A stretch of DNA of 64,000 bases from Nitrospira sp. SG-bin2 (GCA_002083405.1 LVWT01000015.1:11336-75335); one strand, 5' to 3'; positions 1 through 8,983 are shown, numbered from the stretch's first letter. The notes: generated by a model from the letters alone, not told the origin. Program-made: numbers and translations.

Positions 1-70
1 CGTATTGCCATCGTGTGAAGAGACTATCACACAGGGTCAGAAAGCGAACGCGGACCTCTCTCCATTGCCA

Positions 71-1678
71 TCATCTCATGACACGGCGCTCGCCAATCCC
101 GTGACGCAACGCTTCGACATCGAGTTCATGCTCCAGATGATGCAGGACATCGTCACTGATCGTGCCGTCGTTGCGCAGGCCGATCAAGGCCATTCGCTCC
201 GCAGTTAAAGTCTCGTGGCGCAATCGTTGAAAGGCCTCGGCGGACTCACGCGAGACATCCCCGTTTACGACCGCCGAACCGGCAAAGCGTTCCACCTGAC
301 GGCCATACTGAACGCGTAGCCGTTCAACATGTTCCACCTTCAGCCAATCCTCCCCCACCAGTTGATCCAAGCGTGTCAGCGCCGCCGTTGCCGCATGCTC
401 GCGCGCCAACCGCTCTTCATCCTCAAACCCCCGGCCTTCTTCAACGCGCAAGAAGCGAATCAACGGAGGCAGCGACAGCCCCTGGACCACCAGCGTGGCC
501 AGGATGACCACGAAGCTGATCACAATGATTTCGGCCCGAAACGGGAACGGCGCCCCGGTTGCTGTCGTCAGCGGCAGGGCCAGGGCCGCGGCGAGCGTGA
601 CGATGCCCCGCATGCCGGTCCATGAGGTCAGAAAGATATGGGACCAGGGAGGCATGGGATCGCGCGCCCGCAGGGCCGCGCTCAACCACCGTGGCAGGGT
701 GGCCACCAACGGGACCCACAGCAATCTGACGACAATGGCGACCAGACTCAGGACCGCGCCGGCAAGCAGCACCGGCCCAAAGCTCCCGGACGGCATCGCC
801 GCGCGGAGCGCCCCGAGTTGAAGACCGATCAGGATGAAGATGACGCCGTTCAGGATGAAGATGAGCAGATCCCACACCGCGCGCGCCTGAATGCGCGTGG
901 CCGGGGCAACCGCACTGCTGAAATACTGTCGAATATGCAGCCCTCCCGCCACACAGGCCAACACCGCTGAGGCATGGACAGACTCGCCCAGCACCCAGGC
1001 AATGTACGGAGCCAACAGCGTGATGCCGATCTGGATCAACCCGTCGCTCGTGGCACAGAGCGCCCATCGCGTGAGCATCCCCACGCCGATTCCAATAGCC
1101 ACCCCAACGACAGCGGCCAGCACGAACTCGAGAATCGCGCCGCCCACCGTAAACGTGCCGGTGACCGCCGCCCCCACCGCCACACGATACAACACGAGCG
1201 CCGTCGCATCATTGACCAAACTTTCTCCCTCGAGGATCGTGACGACGCGGCGCGGAATGCGCAGCCGCTTGCCGATCGCCGTAGCGGACACCGCATCCGG
1301 CGGCGAGATAATGGCCCCCAACGCAATCGCCTCCGCCCATCCGATGCCGGGCAGCACCGCATACGCCACCGCCGCCACCGCCGCCGTCGTCACGAGGACC
1401 AGTCCAACCGCCAACAGCGAGATGGGCCGCAGATTCTGGCGAAACTCCCGGAGCGACGTAAAATAGGCGGCGGCCCAGAGGATGGGCGGGAGGAAGACCA
1501 GAAAGACCAGATCGGGACTCAGCGTGACGGTCGGAAGCCCCGGCAACACCCCCAGGATTAATCCGCCGATGACGAGGAGGATGGGATACGGGATCAGGAT
1601 TTTATGGGCGACTGTCGTGAGGGCCAACACCGCGGCGAGCAGGAGGATGACGATCTCGAGTTGGTGCATGCTCTCCAT
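71..1678 (-). CDS. CPA1-family Na+/H+ antiporter
   Basis: This 535-residue integral membrane protein has about 12 hydrophobic segments over residues 1-410 and a charged cytoplasmic tail. The segment GESLVNDATALVLYRVA (about residue 150) is the CPA1 signature carrying the Asp of the ion-binding site, and SPPDAV precedes it, as in NhaP-type exchangers. The likely role is exchange of Na+ or K+ for H+ across the inner membrane for pH and salt homeostasis; the cation cannot be read from sequence. The ATG at 1678 is used; an ATG three codons later is an equally good start. It stands alone, facing away from the next gene. Confidence 0.9.
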   Translation of the reverse strand: MESMHQLEIVILLLAAVLALTTVAHKILIPYPILLVIGGLILGVLPGLPTVTLSPDLVFLVFLPPILWAAAYFTSLREFRQNLRPISLLAVGLVLVTTAAVAAVAYAVLPGIGWAEAIALGAIISPPDAVSATAIGKRLRIPRRVVTILEGESLVNDATALVLYRVAVGAAVTGTFTVGGAILEFVLAAVVGVAIGIGVGMLTRWALCATSDGLIQIGITLLAPYIAWVLGESVHASAVLACVAGGLHIRQYFSSAVAPATRIQARAVWDLLIFILNGVIFILIGLQLGALRAAMPSGSFGPVLLAGAVLSLVAIVVRLLWVPLVATLPRWLSAALRARDPMPPWSHIFLTSWTGMRGIVTLAAALALPLTTATGAPFPFRAEIIVISFVVILATLVVQGLSLPPLIRFLRVEEGRGFEDEERLAREHAATAALTRLDQLVGEDWLKVEHVERLRVQYGRQVERFAGSAVVNGDVSRESAEAFQRLRHETLTAERMALIGLRNDGTISDDVLHHLEHELDVEALRHGIGERRVMR

Positions 1679-2053
1679 CCCTCAGGCTACTGGGCGAGGG
1701 AACCGGAGTCAACAACCGGAAGAGACCGACGAACCGCAACGCGTATTTGCCAGACCGCACAGATTTATTTTTGGCAGGCGAAGCGAGTTGACCGCACGAG
1801 GGCAGGTGCTGACGAGAGGATCAAACAAAGACTCCCGACCCCTTTGTTTCCCTCGAACACCTCGAGACCGCCCCCACATGGTGCTGACAACGTGGGGTAC
1901 GTTGGTTGCTGTATCTCAGCCCCATGATTCCTGTTCACGCCATTTGAATCGGAAAATCATATGGTCTATCTTTGGTGGCAGGGCAGTCCGAAGCGAAGGT
2001 CATGTTACCAGGAGACATCCAGCTGGCACGTTGATTCGAGAGAAGGCAACAAG
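1679..2053. other. intergenic region with a dispersed-repeat copy
   Basis: This is a 375-base gap between divergent genes. It holds one copy of a 34-bp repeat (1808-1841) found again at 4541-4574. Ending it is the purine-rich ribosome site AGAAGG near 2041 for the following lipoprotein gene. I see no coding sequence or clear promoter. Confidence 0.5.
1808..1841 (+). repeat. 34-bp dispersed repeat, copy 1
   Basis: It begins GCTGACGAG and ends ACTCCCGACCC. It matches 4541-4574 at 31 of 34 positions in the same orientation. Both copies are intergenic. Confidence 0.6.
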
Positions 2054-3007
2054 ATGAACTTTGCCAGAACTGCCATCGTTGTGCTGACCCTGTTGCTTGC
2101 CGCGTGCAGTGGGAATGAAGGCACACCTCCTCCTCCCTCTGCTCCTCTAGGTCCAGGCATTTCAATTACAGCACCAACGACGTTCACTGAGACCTGCAAT
2201 GATGTGACTCTTGCGGGATTCGCAGGGGTGGTCGGAAGATTGAGGCTCCCCGCCAACTCTGTTGAGGAAAGCACGAACGTCAATGTTACGTGGAGAAACG
2301 ACGCCAATGGTCAGTCTGGAGAAGCTGTGCAAAATCTTCTCTGTGGGCCGCTTGTCGGGTGTTCACACACCTGGCAGACACTTGTTTCGATGGTGGTTGG
2401 AGACAACCCGATCACAGTGATGGCGACAGACCTCACGACCGGCGCAACAAGTACAGACACGATTACGATCAACAAGCCCTTCATGACGTACACGATCTCC
2501 GGGACATTCTTAAGTCATCTTGGTATACCGCCGGGCCGTACATCTTCAACGTTTATCACCAAGGACGGAAGCGGTGTTTCGGAAACGGCAGGCGTACAGT
2601 CAGATGGATCCTACAGATTTGCCTGCGTGCCCGATGGTATCTATACACTGACTCCTTCCTCGACCATCAACTATACGTTTTCTCCCACAGGCCTGACCAT
2701 GAGTGTCGCCGGCGCGGATATTACCGGACAACACTTCGTGGCGCACGCGTTCCCGATCTCCGGAAGGGTAACGTGGGCAAGCAGTGGCAGTCCCGCTACC
2801 GGTGTGGCTGTCCGTTTGTCGGGATCAGGCTCCATCGCTACCGCGTCCACATCCGAAAATGGCGACTACAGTCTCCTCGTCCCGAATGGAACGTATAGCC
2901 TTACCCTCATAGACAACTTTTCGGGGCTGTCTATCCCAAGCACCCCACCCAGCAGGAATGTCACGGTCAACAATGTGGATGTTACTGACCAACACTTCAC
3001 GCGCTAA
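2054..3007 (+). CDS. lipoprotein with two tandem prealbumin-like repeats
   Basis: The start at 2054 is chosen over an upstream in-frame ATG at 1961 because it gives a lipoprotein signal (MNFARTAIVVLTLLLAACSG, lipobox LAAC) and has AGAAGG upstream. The 317-residue product has an N-terminal Ig-like stretch, then two repeats of about 85 residues. Each starts with ISG(T/R), has GSYRF or GDYSL followed by (V)P(D/N)G(I/T)Y(T/S)L, and closes with D(I/V)T(G/D)QHF. This is the carboxypeptidase-regulatory-like (transthyretin-type) beta-sandwich pattern. It is probably anchored in the outer membrane and faces outward. The ligand is unknown. Confidence 0.75.
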   Translation: MNFARTAIVVLTLLLAACSGNEGTPPPPSAPLGPGISITAPTTFTETCNDVTLAGFAGVVGRLRLPANSVEESTNVNVTWRNDANGQSGEAVQNLLCGPLVGCSHTWQTLVSMVVGDNPITVMATDLTTGATSTDTITINKPFMTYTISGTFLSHLGIPPGRTSSTFITKDGSGVSETAGVQSDGSYRFACVPDGIYTLTPSSTINYTFSPTGLTMSVAGADITGQHFVAHAFPISGRVTWASSGSPATGVAVRLSGSGSIATASTSENGDYSLLVPNGTYSLTLIDNFSGLSIPSTPPSRNVTVNNVDVTDQHFTR

Positions 3008-3057
3008 ACTCCACAGCCCGCTGGGGCTGAACAGCATTGCGTTCACGGCATCGATTG

Positions 3058-3114
3058 AGACAAAGAAATAGGGACACTCTACTTTTTCAGGCCGCGTTGG
3101 TCTGTGGGTGGGGG
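3058..3114 (+). repeat. 57-bp direct repeat, left copy
   Basis: It contains TCTACTTTTTCAGGCCGCGT and ends in a G run. It matches 3689-3745 at about 52 of 57 positions. The two copies flank the LEA-type lipoprotein gene. Confidence 0.75.
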
Positions 3115-3127
3115 CTTGGCTTGAGCC

Positions 3128-3631
3128 TTATTGCGGAGTTGAGTGAGAGCCGGCCGGTGCGCCGGAGAACATGCCCGGCTCGACGAGCGTACCCGCACTG
3201 GTGAACGGCAAACGCCCATCCGTACTATGCAGCACGCCTTTGATGTCGTACGCCAATTCCTGTTTCTGAGAGAACTCCAGCAGTTGGCGCACGATGTCCA
3301 GCGTCGAGGTCGTGGTGTCGATCGTCATCACCGCATCACCTAACCGGGGAATCGTCACCTCCTTGCTCCCCAGGCCACGGGCCAGACGTTTCCCGTTCAG
3401 ATTCAACGTGAAATCAATGCCGGTCAGGTGATAGTCGAAGTCGTTCGGATTGCGGAACCGGAGGTCGACACGGAGCCGTTGTTCGAACAGCGTCGCGTCC
3501 AGCGGCGTGACGTTGGTAAGGAGCACCTCTGGAGGCTCGCCTTTGATAAACCAGGAAGCACAACCGGAACACATCACGATAACGGCGAATAGGAACGCGG
3601 CGGCTTGGTGAAATCGCATAGGCAACATCAT
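3128..3631 (-). CDS. LEA type 2 (WHy-domain) lipoprotein
   Basis: The 167-residue product has a lipoprotein signal (hydrophobic stretch ending VIVMCSGCAS). It is followed by a WHy/LEA-14-like beta-sandwich: PPEVLLTNVTPLDATLFEQR, then LRVDLRFRNPNDFDYHLTGI and LNLNGKRLARGL. The alternation and the RNPN motif are typical of the LEA_2 family, which stabilises proteins under desiccation or membrane stress; the bacterial role is poorly defined. An ATG four codons in (3619) may be the real start. The gene is flanked by two 57-bp direct repeats. Confidence 0.75.
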   Translation of the reverse strand: MMLPMRFHQAAAFLFAVIVMCSGCASWFIKGEPPEVLLTNVTPLDATLFEQRLRVDLRFRNPNDFDYHLTGIDFTLNLNGKRLARGLGSKEVTIPRLGDAVMTIDTTTSTLDIVRQLLEFSQKQELAYDIKGVLHSTDGRLPFTSAGTLVEPGMFSGAPAGSHSTPQ

Positions 3632-3688
3632 AGCAAGAGCATCAACGGGAAATCGACGCTCAGAGGACGGTGTCAGGACATTCAGGGG

Positions 3689-3745
3689 AAGACAAAGAAA
3701 CAGGGACCTTCTACTTTTTCAGGCCGCGTTGGTCTATGGGAGGGG
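3689..3745 (+). repeat. 57-bp direct repeat, right copy
   Basis: Second copy of the element at 3058-3114, same orientation, differing by a handful of substitutions and no indels. Confidence 0.75.
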
Positions 3746-3825
3746 GTGGTGATAAAGCGTCGGGCGGCCACGTGCCGAAAGATTCAGAATGTCCCCGCTT
3801 TCCCCTCCCCGTTTTCCCCTCACAC

Positions 3826-4440
3826 CTATTTGGTCTGCTGAAGCAGGCAGGACATGACCTTGCTACGCTCACAATACTCTCGGAAACCTGTAGGCAGATC
3901 GATCAGCAACAATCCGCCGAAAAAGTCGTAGGCGTATACCTGCCCCTGATTCCCCGGATTAAACCCGTAGTTGGAGGATAACCAGTGTCGAGACGATGTG
4001 GTCCGCGGAATCGACTCAATTTGCTCGGATGAATACAGCCCTTCGATCTCATACGCACGAACCAGTTGGCCGTTTGACTTGTAGATCGCGACGATTTTTC
4101 CATAGCCCGCATTGTGCCAATTGTCGAACGTCACCATGTACCCGAGATTGCTGACCAAGATATTCGCCGGGGCCACAGGATTCAGCAACGGCACATCTGC
4201 CATCAACCGATAGGATCGATCCGGCTGCTTCTGATAAAACTCCCCACGTGCGTAGACGCCCTTCTTCGACTCGGCAAAACCGTATGTATCGCCTAGGCTT
4301 TCACCCGGAACAACCCGAACGAGGTATTGGCCATTCTCGCTTAACGCATGCTGTGGAACCGGAGCTGGCCATTCATCCGCGGAAACCGAGCAGGGCCAGT
4401 TCGCCAACAGTAATGCAAGCGCAACGCCCGTTCTCATCAC
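3826..4440 (-). CDS. hypothetical secreted protein
   Basis: The 204-residue product begins with a signal peptide (MMRTGVALALLLANWPCSVS, likely cleavage before ADEW), so it should be exported. The mature part is rich in aromatic residues and short beta-like stretches (YLVRVVPG, YMVTFDNWHNAGYGKIVAIY, GGLLLIDLPTG), suggesting a small beta-sheet domain. Only a few cysteines are present, near the C terminus. I do not recognise a family. A GAGGGGAT ribosome site precedes the ATG. Confidence 0.6.
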   Translation of the reverse strand: MMRTGVALALLLANWPCSVSADEWPAPVPQHALSENGQYLVRVVPGESLGDTYGFAESKKGVYARGEFYQKQPDRSYRLMADVPLLNPVAPANILVSNLGYMVTFDNWHNAGYGKIVAIYKSNGQLVRAYEIEGLYSSEQIESIPRTTSSRHWLSSNYGFNPGNQGQVYAYDFFGGLLLIDLPTGFREYCERSKVMSCLLQQTK

Positions 4441-4540
4441 AACCTATCCCCTCTTTCAGCCCTCCTGAGCAGGACTGAGCCTTCCCAATGTTGGGTTGCA
4501 AGACCCGACCCCAAAACGGCGCTCGACCCCAAAACCTGGC

Positions 4541-4574
4541 GCTGACGAGCAGATCAAACAAAAACTCCCGACCC
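4541..4574 (+). repeat. 34-bp dispersed repeat, copy 2
   Basis: It matches 1808-1841 at 31 of 34 positions. It lies between the secreted orphan and the DUF4153 gene. Confidence 0.6.
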
Positions 4575-4668
4575 GTCTTTCCCTTCATCCAGCAGAACTA
4601 GAAACTTCAAACTGCTGGCTTCTTTAGGGTACCTCTATTACGCTGGCGATACCTAGAGAGATCACAAC

Positions 4669-6480
4669 GTGCGAGACATCAAGATCCTGCTCAGTACACC
4701 CGCTAACCGTGAACGCATTCTTCTCGCTACAGTGGGGTTGCTTCAGGGTTTGGCAACCTGGGGTGTCCTCCGAATCGATTCACACGAGCCAATCTTAAGG
4801 GCCTTGTGTTTCGGCCTCCTCGCATGGGTGCTCTCGAGCGGCTTACTCCTCCAATTTGCATCGTCGGGAACAGGACATCGCCGGCTCAGTGGAGTAGTCT
4901 TGGGCCTTGGAATCCCCTTCGCCCTGTTCACCTATCACGTTGTTATCCAACTTCCTCCGAGCGGATCTTCCTACGAAGGTGATGGACAACGCGTTACTAC
5001 GTGGTGTGTCGCCGCCACGCTCGCACTCTACATCCTCTTGCCCTACCTGCAGATCTATCAGCGCAGTGGTACGGTGAGGTTCCCCTATCAGGAGTTGTAT
5101 CACCACAGCTGGAACAACTTCTTCCTGGCCGGACTTGGCTGGTTCTATGCCGGAATCTATTGGGCACTCGTGTGGATATGTGCTGGACTCATTAAGGCAT
5201 TAGGCATCGATGCCGTTCAACAACTCGTTTCCGAACCGAGCTTCATCGCCATTACGACAGGCATCATGGGTGGTGTGGGCGTTGCGCTTGCCAAAGAACA
5301 CGCTCACATCATCACAACCTTGAGATCCATTGCTGCAACACTATTTCGCTCACTCACACCGCTCCTTGTCATCATCGTACTGAGCTTTCTTGCCATTCTC
5401 CCTTTCACCGGCCTTGCACCACTTTGGGCAACGAAATGGGCTTCCTCCATTCTCTTAGCGTTATTGCTCCTCGTCCTCTTGTTTGTAAATGCTGTGTTTC
5501 AAGATGGGGAAAGCAGCCGCCCATACGGAACTCTTGTCCGACATGGCGTTGAAACCATGTTGGTGGCCATGCCAATTCTGGTTGGGCTTACCATATACTC
5601 AATGAACCTCCGCATTGAACAATATGGTTTCACGCCGGAACGTTATTACGCAATTGTCTTTGCGATTGTCCTTGGTGGCTATGGCCTAGGATATGCGTGG
5701 AGCGCGGTGCGAATGAGTTCGCACTGGCTGGGAAGCATTCGTCGCTTCAATGTGGCCCTCTCTTTTGTGGTACTTGGACTCGCATTTGCCACACACAGCC
5801 CTCTCATGGACCCGCTCAAACGAAGCGCCGAGGATCAAGAACACCGATTCCTTAGTGGCAGAGTCGATGTGGACCATTTTGACTTCGGCACCATGCGGTT
5901 TGAGCTCGGGCACTACGGTCAGGCCGTACTCGATCGACTGGCTCAGCTAGCAGCTCACCCAGCGCACCAGCAAATCGAAGCGCAGTTGGCAAAGCTAAGT
6001 CAAACCAAACACAAATGGGAATGGGCTAACCCCGTGCGCATTGTCACGCCTGAAGAGATGTTGACTAAACTCACGGTCTCTCCTCCTGACCACACCTTAC
6101 CCATTGACCTTTTCTCCAGCATCCAGAACGAGTCGAATAGATATCTTCTTGATGGCTGCACAACAACCCATCCATGTGACATCGTTGCCGGGCAATGGGA
6201 CGATGACCCGGAACTTGAATATGCATTCCTCAACGGTTGTGGGCACATTGCAAATGGCTGCCACAATTATACCGTTGCGCTCTTGAATCGAGTCAGTGTC
6301 TCAGCATGGAAGCCGGTCGCTTCTATCTCAGTCGCAGGAGACAGCAAGAAACTGCCGCGAGCGGAGACCCTCCTTGCCGCACAAGAAGGCCGACTTGTTT
6401 TCAGTGAAACCCAGTACCATTGCGTAACGGTTGGGAAATCACCGAAGGTGTGTGACTACTGGGGTTCTGAGAAAGAATAA
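4669..6480 (+). CDS. DUF4153 domain-containing membrane protein
   Basis: The 603-residue protein has roughly ten hydrophobic helices from residue 15 to 380, in the arrangement of DUF4153 proteins (opening STPANRERILLATVGLLQG). The C-terminal 200 residues form a soluble domain beginning after MDPLKRSAEDQEHR. This domain includes two CxxxxxxC-like clusters (DGCTTTHPC and NGCGHIANGC) that could form disulfides if periplasmic. The function of the family is not established. The gene stands alone, with GC content somewhat below its core neighbours. Confidence 0.8.
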   Translation: MRDIKILLSTPANRERILLATVGLLQGLATWGVLRIDSHEPILRALCFGLLAWVLSSGLLLQFASSGTGHRRLSGVVLGLGIPFALFTYHVVIQLPPSGSSYEGDGQRVTTWCVAATLALYILLPYLQIYQRSGTVRFPYQELYHHSWNNFFLAGLGWFYAGIYWALVWICAGLIKALGIDAVQQLVSEPSFIAITTGIMGGVGVALAKEHAHIITTLRSIAATLFRSLTPLLVIIVLSFLAILPFTGLAPLWATKWASSILLALLLLVLLFVNAVFQDGESSRPYGTLVRHGVETMLVAMPILVGLTIYSMNLRIEQYGFTPERYYAIVFAIVLGGYGLGYAWSAVRMSSHWLGSIRRFNVALSFVVLGLAFATHSPLMDPLKRSAEDQEHRFLSGRVDVDHFDFGTMRFELGHYGQAVLDRLAQLAAHPAHQQIEAQLAKLSQTKHKWEWANPVRIVTPEEMLTKLTVSPPDHTLPIDLFSSIQNESNRYLLDGCTTTHPCDIVAGQWDDDPELEYAFLNGCGHIANGCHNYTVALLNRVSVSAWKPVASISVAGDSKKLPRAETLLAAQEGRLVFSETQYHCVTVGKSPKVCDYWGSEKE

Positions 6481-6633
6481 CCGGCTGGCGCAGATGGATC
6501 GTTTCGAATCGTTGTGCTGATGCTGAACGCAATCACGTATAATCGAGAGTTCTCAGTGTTGAATTGCAAAACGCACCCTCAAATCTATGAACGCTTCGTT
6601 AGCCGTAATGTAACAAACGCGGGAAGTTCAACA

Positions 6634-7593
6634 TCAATGCATTGGGAGCGAATTTTGAGGAAGACCATGCGTGTTCTGCACCAGCAATGATTGGAGCTGC
6701 GTTAGCACGTCGGCTTTGGAGCTTTGGGGATTTCTGATGCTGACCCAGGAAAATGAGGCAGTCCGGAGATCGCTAATCTCATATGGTTTTCCGCTTTGTT
6801 GAAGGATTTGGCTTCGAACGGTTGCAACCATCGGGATACTTGCAAACCCAATAAAACCAAGTAGCCATTCTTGCCTGTATTGCTTAGCAAACGGCAACAA
6901 GATTTCCGCAACTCTGTCTGTCAAATAGTCAGAACCAGCATCTAATGAGGTCGCCTCAAGGTAGTGCCCTGGCTGCTCAATCAGCTTCGACACATCAACC
7001 GCAATTACCCCCCAAGTCTTATCCTTGGGGCAACTTGCGATTTGGCTCAATGCCATTTCGACATTGGCAGTGAGCGAATTACTATTCATTGGCCGCTTAC
7101 ATTCAACCCTGATTAAGCTATCCTGAAACCATAATAAGACATCCGCAGAAGAGTCTGGCCATGTCACAAAATTCTGTGCTCTGTTATTTTTGATGCCATC
7201 AATCGAAACAATTATTTCATCACTCTTGCGTAGAAATTTTCCTCCAATGATAAACACAAAACCATCATTCCTTGGACGGTTTGAGTTGGCAGCAGCATTC
7301 TCATTTTCCGGCAATAGGGGGCCTTTCTTAAAAACAACGGCGATCTTGGCTTGAAGTCCTGGAAAGTTTACCACTGTATCTTTCCATAATTCATAGATAC
7401 TCAAGGCATCCATAGCTTGATAGAACGCAAGGAAATGCTCATTCGACCTCTGGCCTTCGTAATACTCTGTTAACAGTTTTTTATAACTAGCGACCCTCCC
7501 ATGCTCTAGACCAAGCCATTGGAGCGCCTTCTCTAGACGCTCCAGGATCGACCCTATACTCTCCCGATACGCCTTTTGAAAATCTCTATCCAT
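6634..7593 (-). CDS. hypothetical protein with PD-(D/E)XK-like motif
   Basis: The ATG at 7593 is preferred, giving 319 residues (start MDRDFQKAYRESIG); an in-frame upstream start at 7710 adds a low-quality Pro/Arg-rich leader. Residues about 150-180 read SSADVLLWFQDSLIRVECKR. An Asp in a strand is followed about 14 residues later by ExK, the spacing of PD-(D/E)XK nuclease-fold cores. The N-terminal 100 residues are helical. Base composition is AT-richer than core genes here, and no partner gene is adjacent, so transfer is likely. Nuclease activity is inference only. Confidence 0.55.
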   Translation of the reverse strand: MDRDFQKAYRESIGSILERLEKALQWLGLEHGRVASYKKLLTEYYEGQRSNEHFLAFYQAMDALSIYELWKDTVVNFPGLQAKIAVVFKKGPLLPENENAAANSNRPRNDGFVFIIGGKFLRKSDEIIVSIDGIKNNRAQNFVTWPDSSADVLLWFQDSLIRVECKRPMNSNSLTANVEMALSQIASCPKDKTWGVIAVDVSKLIEQPGHYLEATSLDAGSDYLTDRVAEILLPFAKQYRQEWLLGFIGFASIPMVATVRSQILQQSGKPYEISDLRTASFSWVSIRNPQSSKADVLTQLQSLLVQNTHGLPQNSLPMH

Positions 7594-7757
7594 AAAGTCC
7601 AGGGGAAGCTGAAAAGGGGTTTGGAATCTTTTGGGGCATTCAGGCCTTAAATCCGATCCATCGGGATTTGACGGGCGGCGGCTCCATGAGTTGGCGACTT
7701 GATGTTCCAAAGAGGAACTTCAAACCATTGAACTCCCCTCGCGTGAGAGGTGAGCCG

Positions 7758-8147
7758 TCAGTTGGCCTCTGCGATCACCTGACATACCGGACCATACGGC
7801 TTGAAACCCGCATCGCACGTGAGCAGCCGCAGGTGTTCGACGTGGGCTTGCGCCAACAAGATGCGGTCGAAGGGGTCACGATGATGAAGCGGCAACTGTT
7901 CAAGGGCCAGAGTGTGTGCCACTGACACCGGCAATTCTTGAAACCCACTCGCTGTGATCTTGGCGGCAAGTTCGCCAGGGTCTGCAGAAAGTTTCTTCAA
8001 TTGAATCTTGATGACCATCTCCCAGAGCGAAGCGGCACTGACATAGACCACTGGTGTGGTCTCGATTTGTTGATACAGGCTTTTCGAGAGTCGTGGAGAC
8101 TGAATCACAAACCACAAAAAGACATGGGTATCCAACAGGAGATTCAT
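7758..8147 (-). CDS. vapC: VapC-type PIN-domain toxin
   Basis: The 129-residue PIN domain starts MNLLLDTHVFLWF, with the first catalytic Asp in LLDTH. ASLWEM supplies the conserved acidic residue near 43, and RDPFDRILLAQA near 90 supplies the third; LLTCDAGF closes the set. PIN toxins are Mg2+-dependent RNases that cut tRNA or other RNA. It overlaps the upstream antitoxin gene by four bases (ATGA), so the two are translationally coupled. Confidence 0.9.
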   Translation of the reverse strand: MNLLLDTHVFLWFVIQSPRLSKSLYQQIETTPVVYVSAASLWEMVIKIQLKKLSADPGELAAKITASGFQELPVSVAHTLALEQLPLHHRDPFDRILLAQAHVEHLRLLTCDAGFKPYGPVCQVIAEAN

Positions 8148-8395
8148 GACCCACCCTCGAACGAAGCCAACACCTCAGGCGGTAACGGCGCATCAAAGTC
8201 GTCCGCGACGACGACACGCCCTTTCAACAGCCCTGGGCGGCGGATAGGAATGGGAGTCTCAAGCGGCCCGAGCTGGGCCACGGGCGTCCCGTCTTTGCAA
8301 ATCGTGATGCGCTGGCCCTTCGCGACGGCAGCTAGGAGTTTGGAAAAATGGGTCTTGGCTTCATGGATATTCACGGTCTTCGTCGTGGATTTCAT
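8144..8395 (-). CDS. Phd/YefM-family antitoxin
   Basis: The 83-residue protein begins MKSTTKTVNIHEAKTHFSKLL and continues AAVAKGQRITICKDGTPVAQL, the standard Phd/YefM DNA-binding N terminus (NIHEAK...L...V..G....I...G.PVA.L). The C-terminal 30 residues should wrap the VapC toxin. It is the first gene of the pair, preceded by GGGAGGGGGC as ribosome site and directly by a perfect 30-bp palindrome that is a strong candidate operator for autoregulation. Confidence 0.88.
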   Translation of the reverse strand: MKSTTKTVNIHEAKTHFSKLLAAVAKGQRITICKDGTPVAQLGPLETPIPIRRPGLLKGRVVVADDFDAPLPPEVLASFEGGS

Positions 8396-8403
8396 AGCCC
8401 CCT

Positions 8404-8433
8404 CCCAAGTAGACTAATGTTAGTCTACTTGGG
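8404..8433. promoter_or_regulatory. operator palindrome of the Phd/VapC operon
   Basis: A perfect inverted repeat has 14-base arms (CCCAAGTAGACTAA and its complement) around a 2-base centre. It ends eight bases upstream of the antitoxin ATG and overlaps the region where the promoter must lie. Phd/YefM antitoxins bind such palindromes to repress their own operon; binding here is inferred. Confidence 0.75.
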
Positions 8434-8589
8434 ACCTGTGCGGGAGTCAACCCAATCATTCTCACGATGCCGGCGACCGCTCGATAGGCCACCATGGTAA
8501 TCGGCGCGCATGAGAAGGAAAAATAGGTCAAAACAAGTGGCGAGATGATCTGGCCAGAGTTTCTGGATACCGCCTGAAACCGAAATGGC

Positions 8590-8892
8590 TTAGGGCTCGT
8601 CTTGAGAAGACTCCTCGCTCTGTTTGAGCCAGAGTTCAAGCAGTCGTGTCTCGCGTTCAGACTGGGAAACGTGTTCCAGCGCGAATGCGCCTGTCAGGCG
8701 ATCTTCATAAAACGCCCGTTGCTTCGCGTAGGTTTTCTTAAAGGCTTTTGTCTTGAGGGCTTTCCACTCAGCATCGGATATTCCCGCATGGGCGCGCAAG
8801 AGGTCGATCTCGATGGCTTGGAACGCAAAGACTTTGGCGAGCACCTTGATGACCGTAGCATTGGTCAGAAATCGTGGCTCTTTATCAGCCAT
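8590..8892 (-). CDS. hypothetical small helical protein
   Basis: The 100-residue product (start MADKEPRFLTNATVIKVLAK) is charged, mostly helical and lacks a signal or membrane segment. Residues 35-60 are Lys-rich (EWKALKTKAFKKTYAKQRAF). No family is recognised. It lies upstream of the Phd/VapC pair but 190 bases away and separate from that operon's operator. Confidence 0.55.
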   Translation of the reverse strand: MADKEPRFLTNATVIKVLAKVFAFQAIEIDLLRAHAGISDAEWKALKTKAFKKTYAKQRAFYEDRLTGAFALEHVSQSERETRLLELWLKQSEESSQDEP

Positions 8893-8983
8893 GACTCATC
8901 GTTCCAATTAGGCCAAGGCACACATAACAGTACCCATACCATTCTCAGCAACTGAGAATGGTATGGGCCTCGAAGCAGATGGA

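Noticed and set aside
3046..3750. Insertion sequence around the LEA gene
   Set aside because: The flanking repeats are direct, not inverted, and no transposase frame is present; only the repeats are reported.
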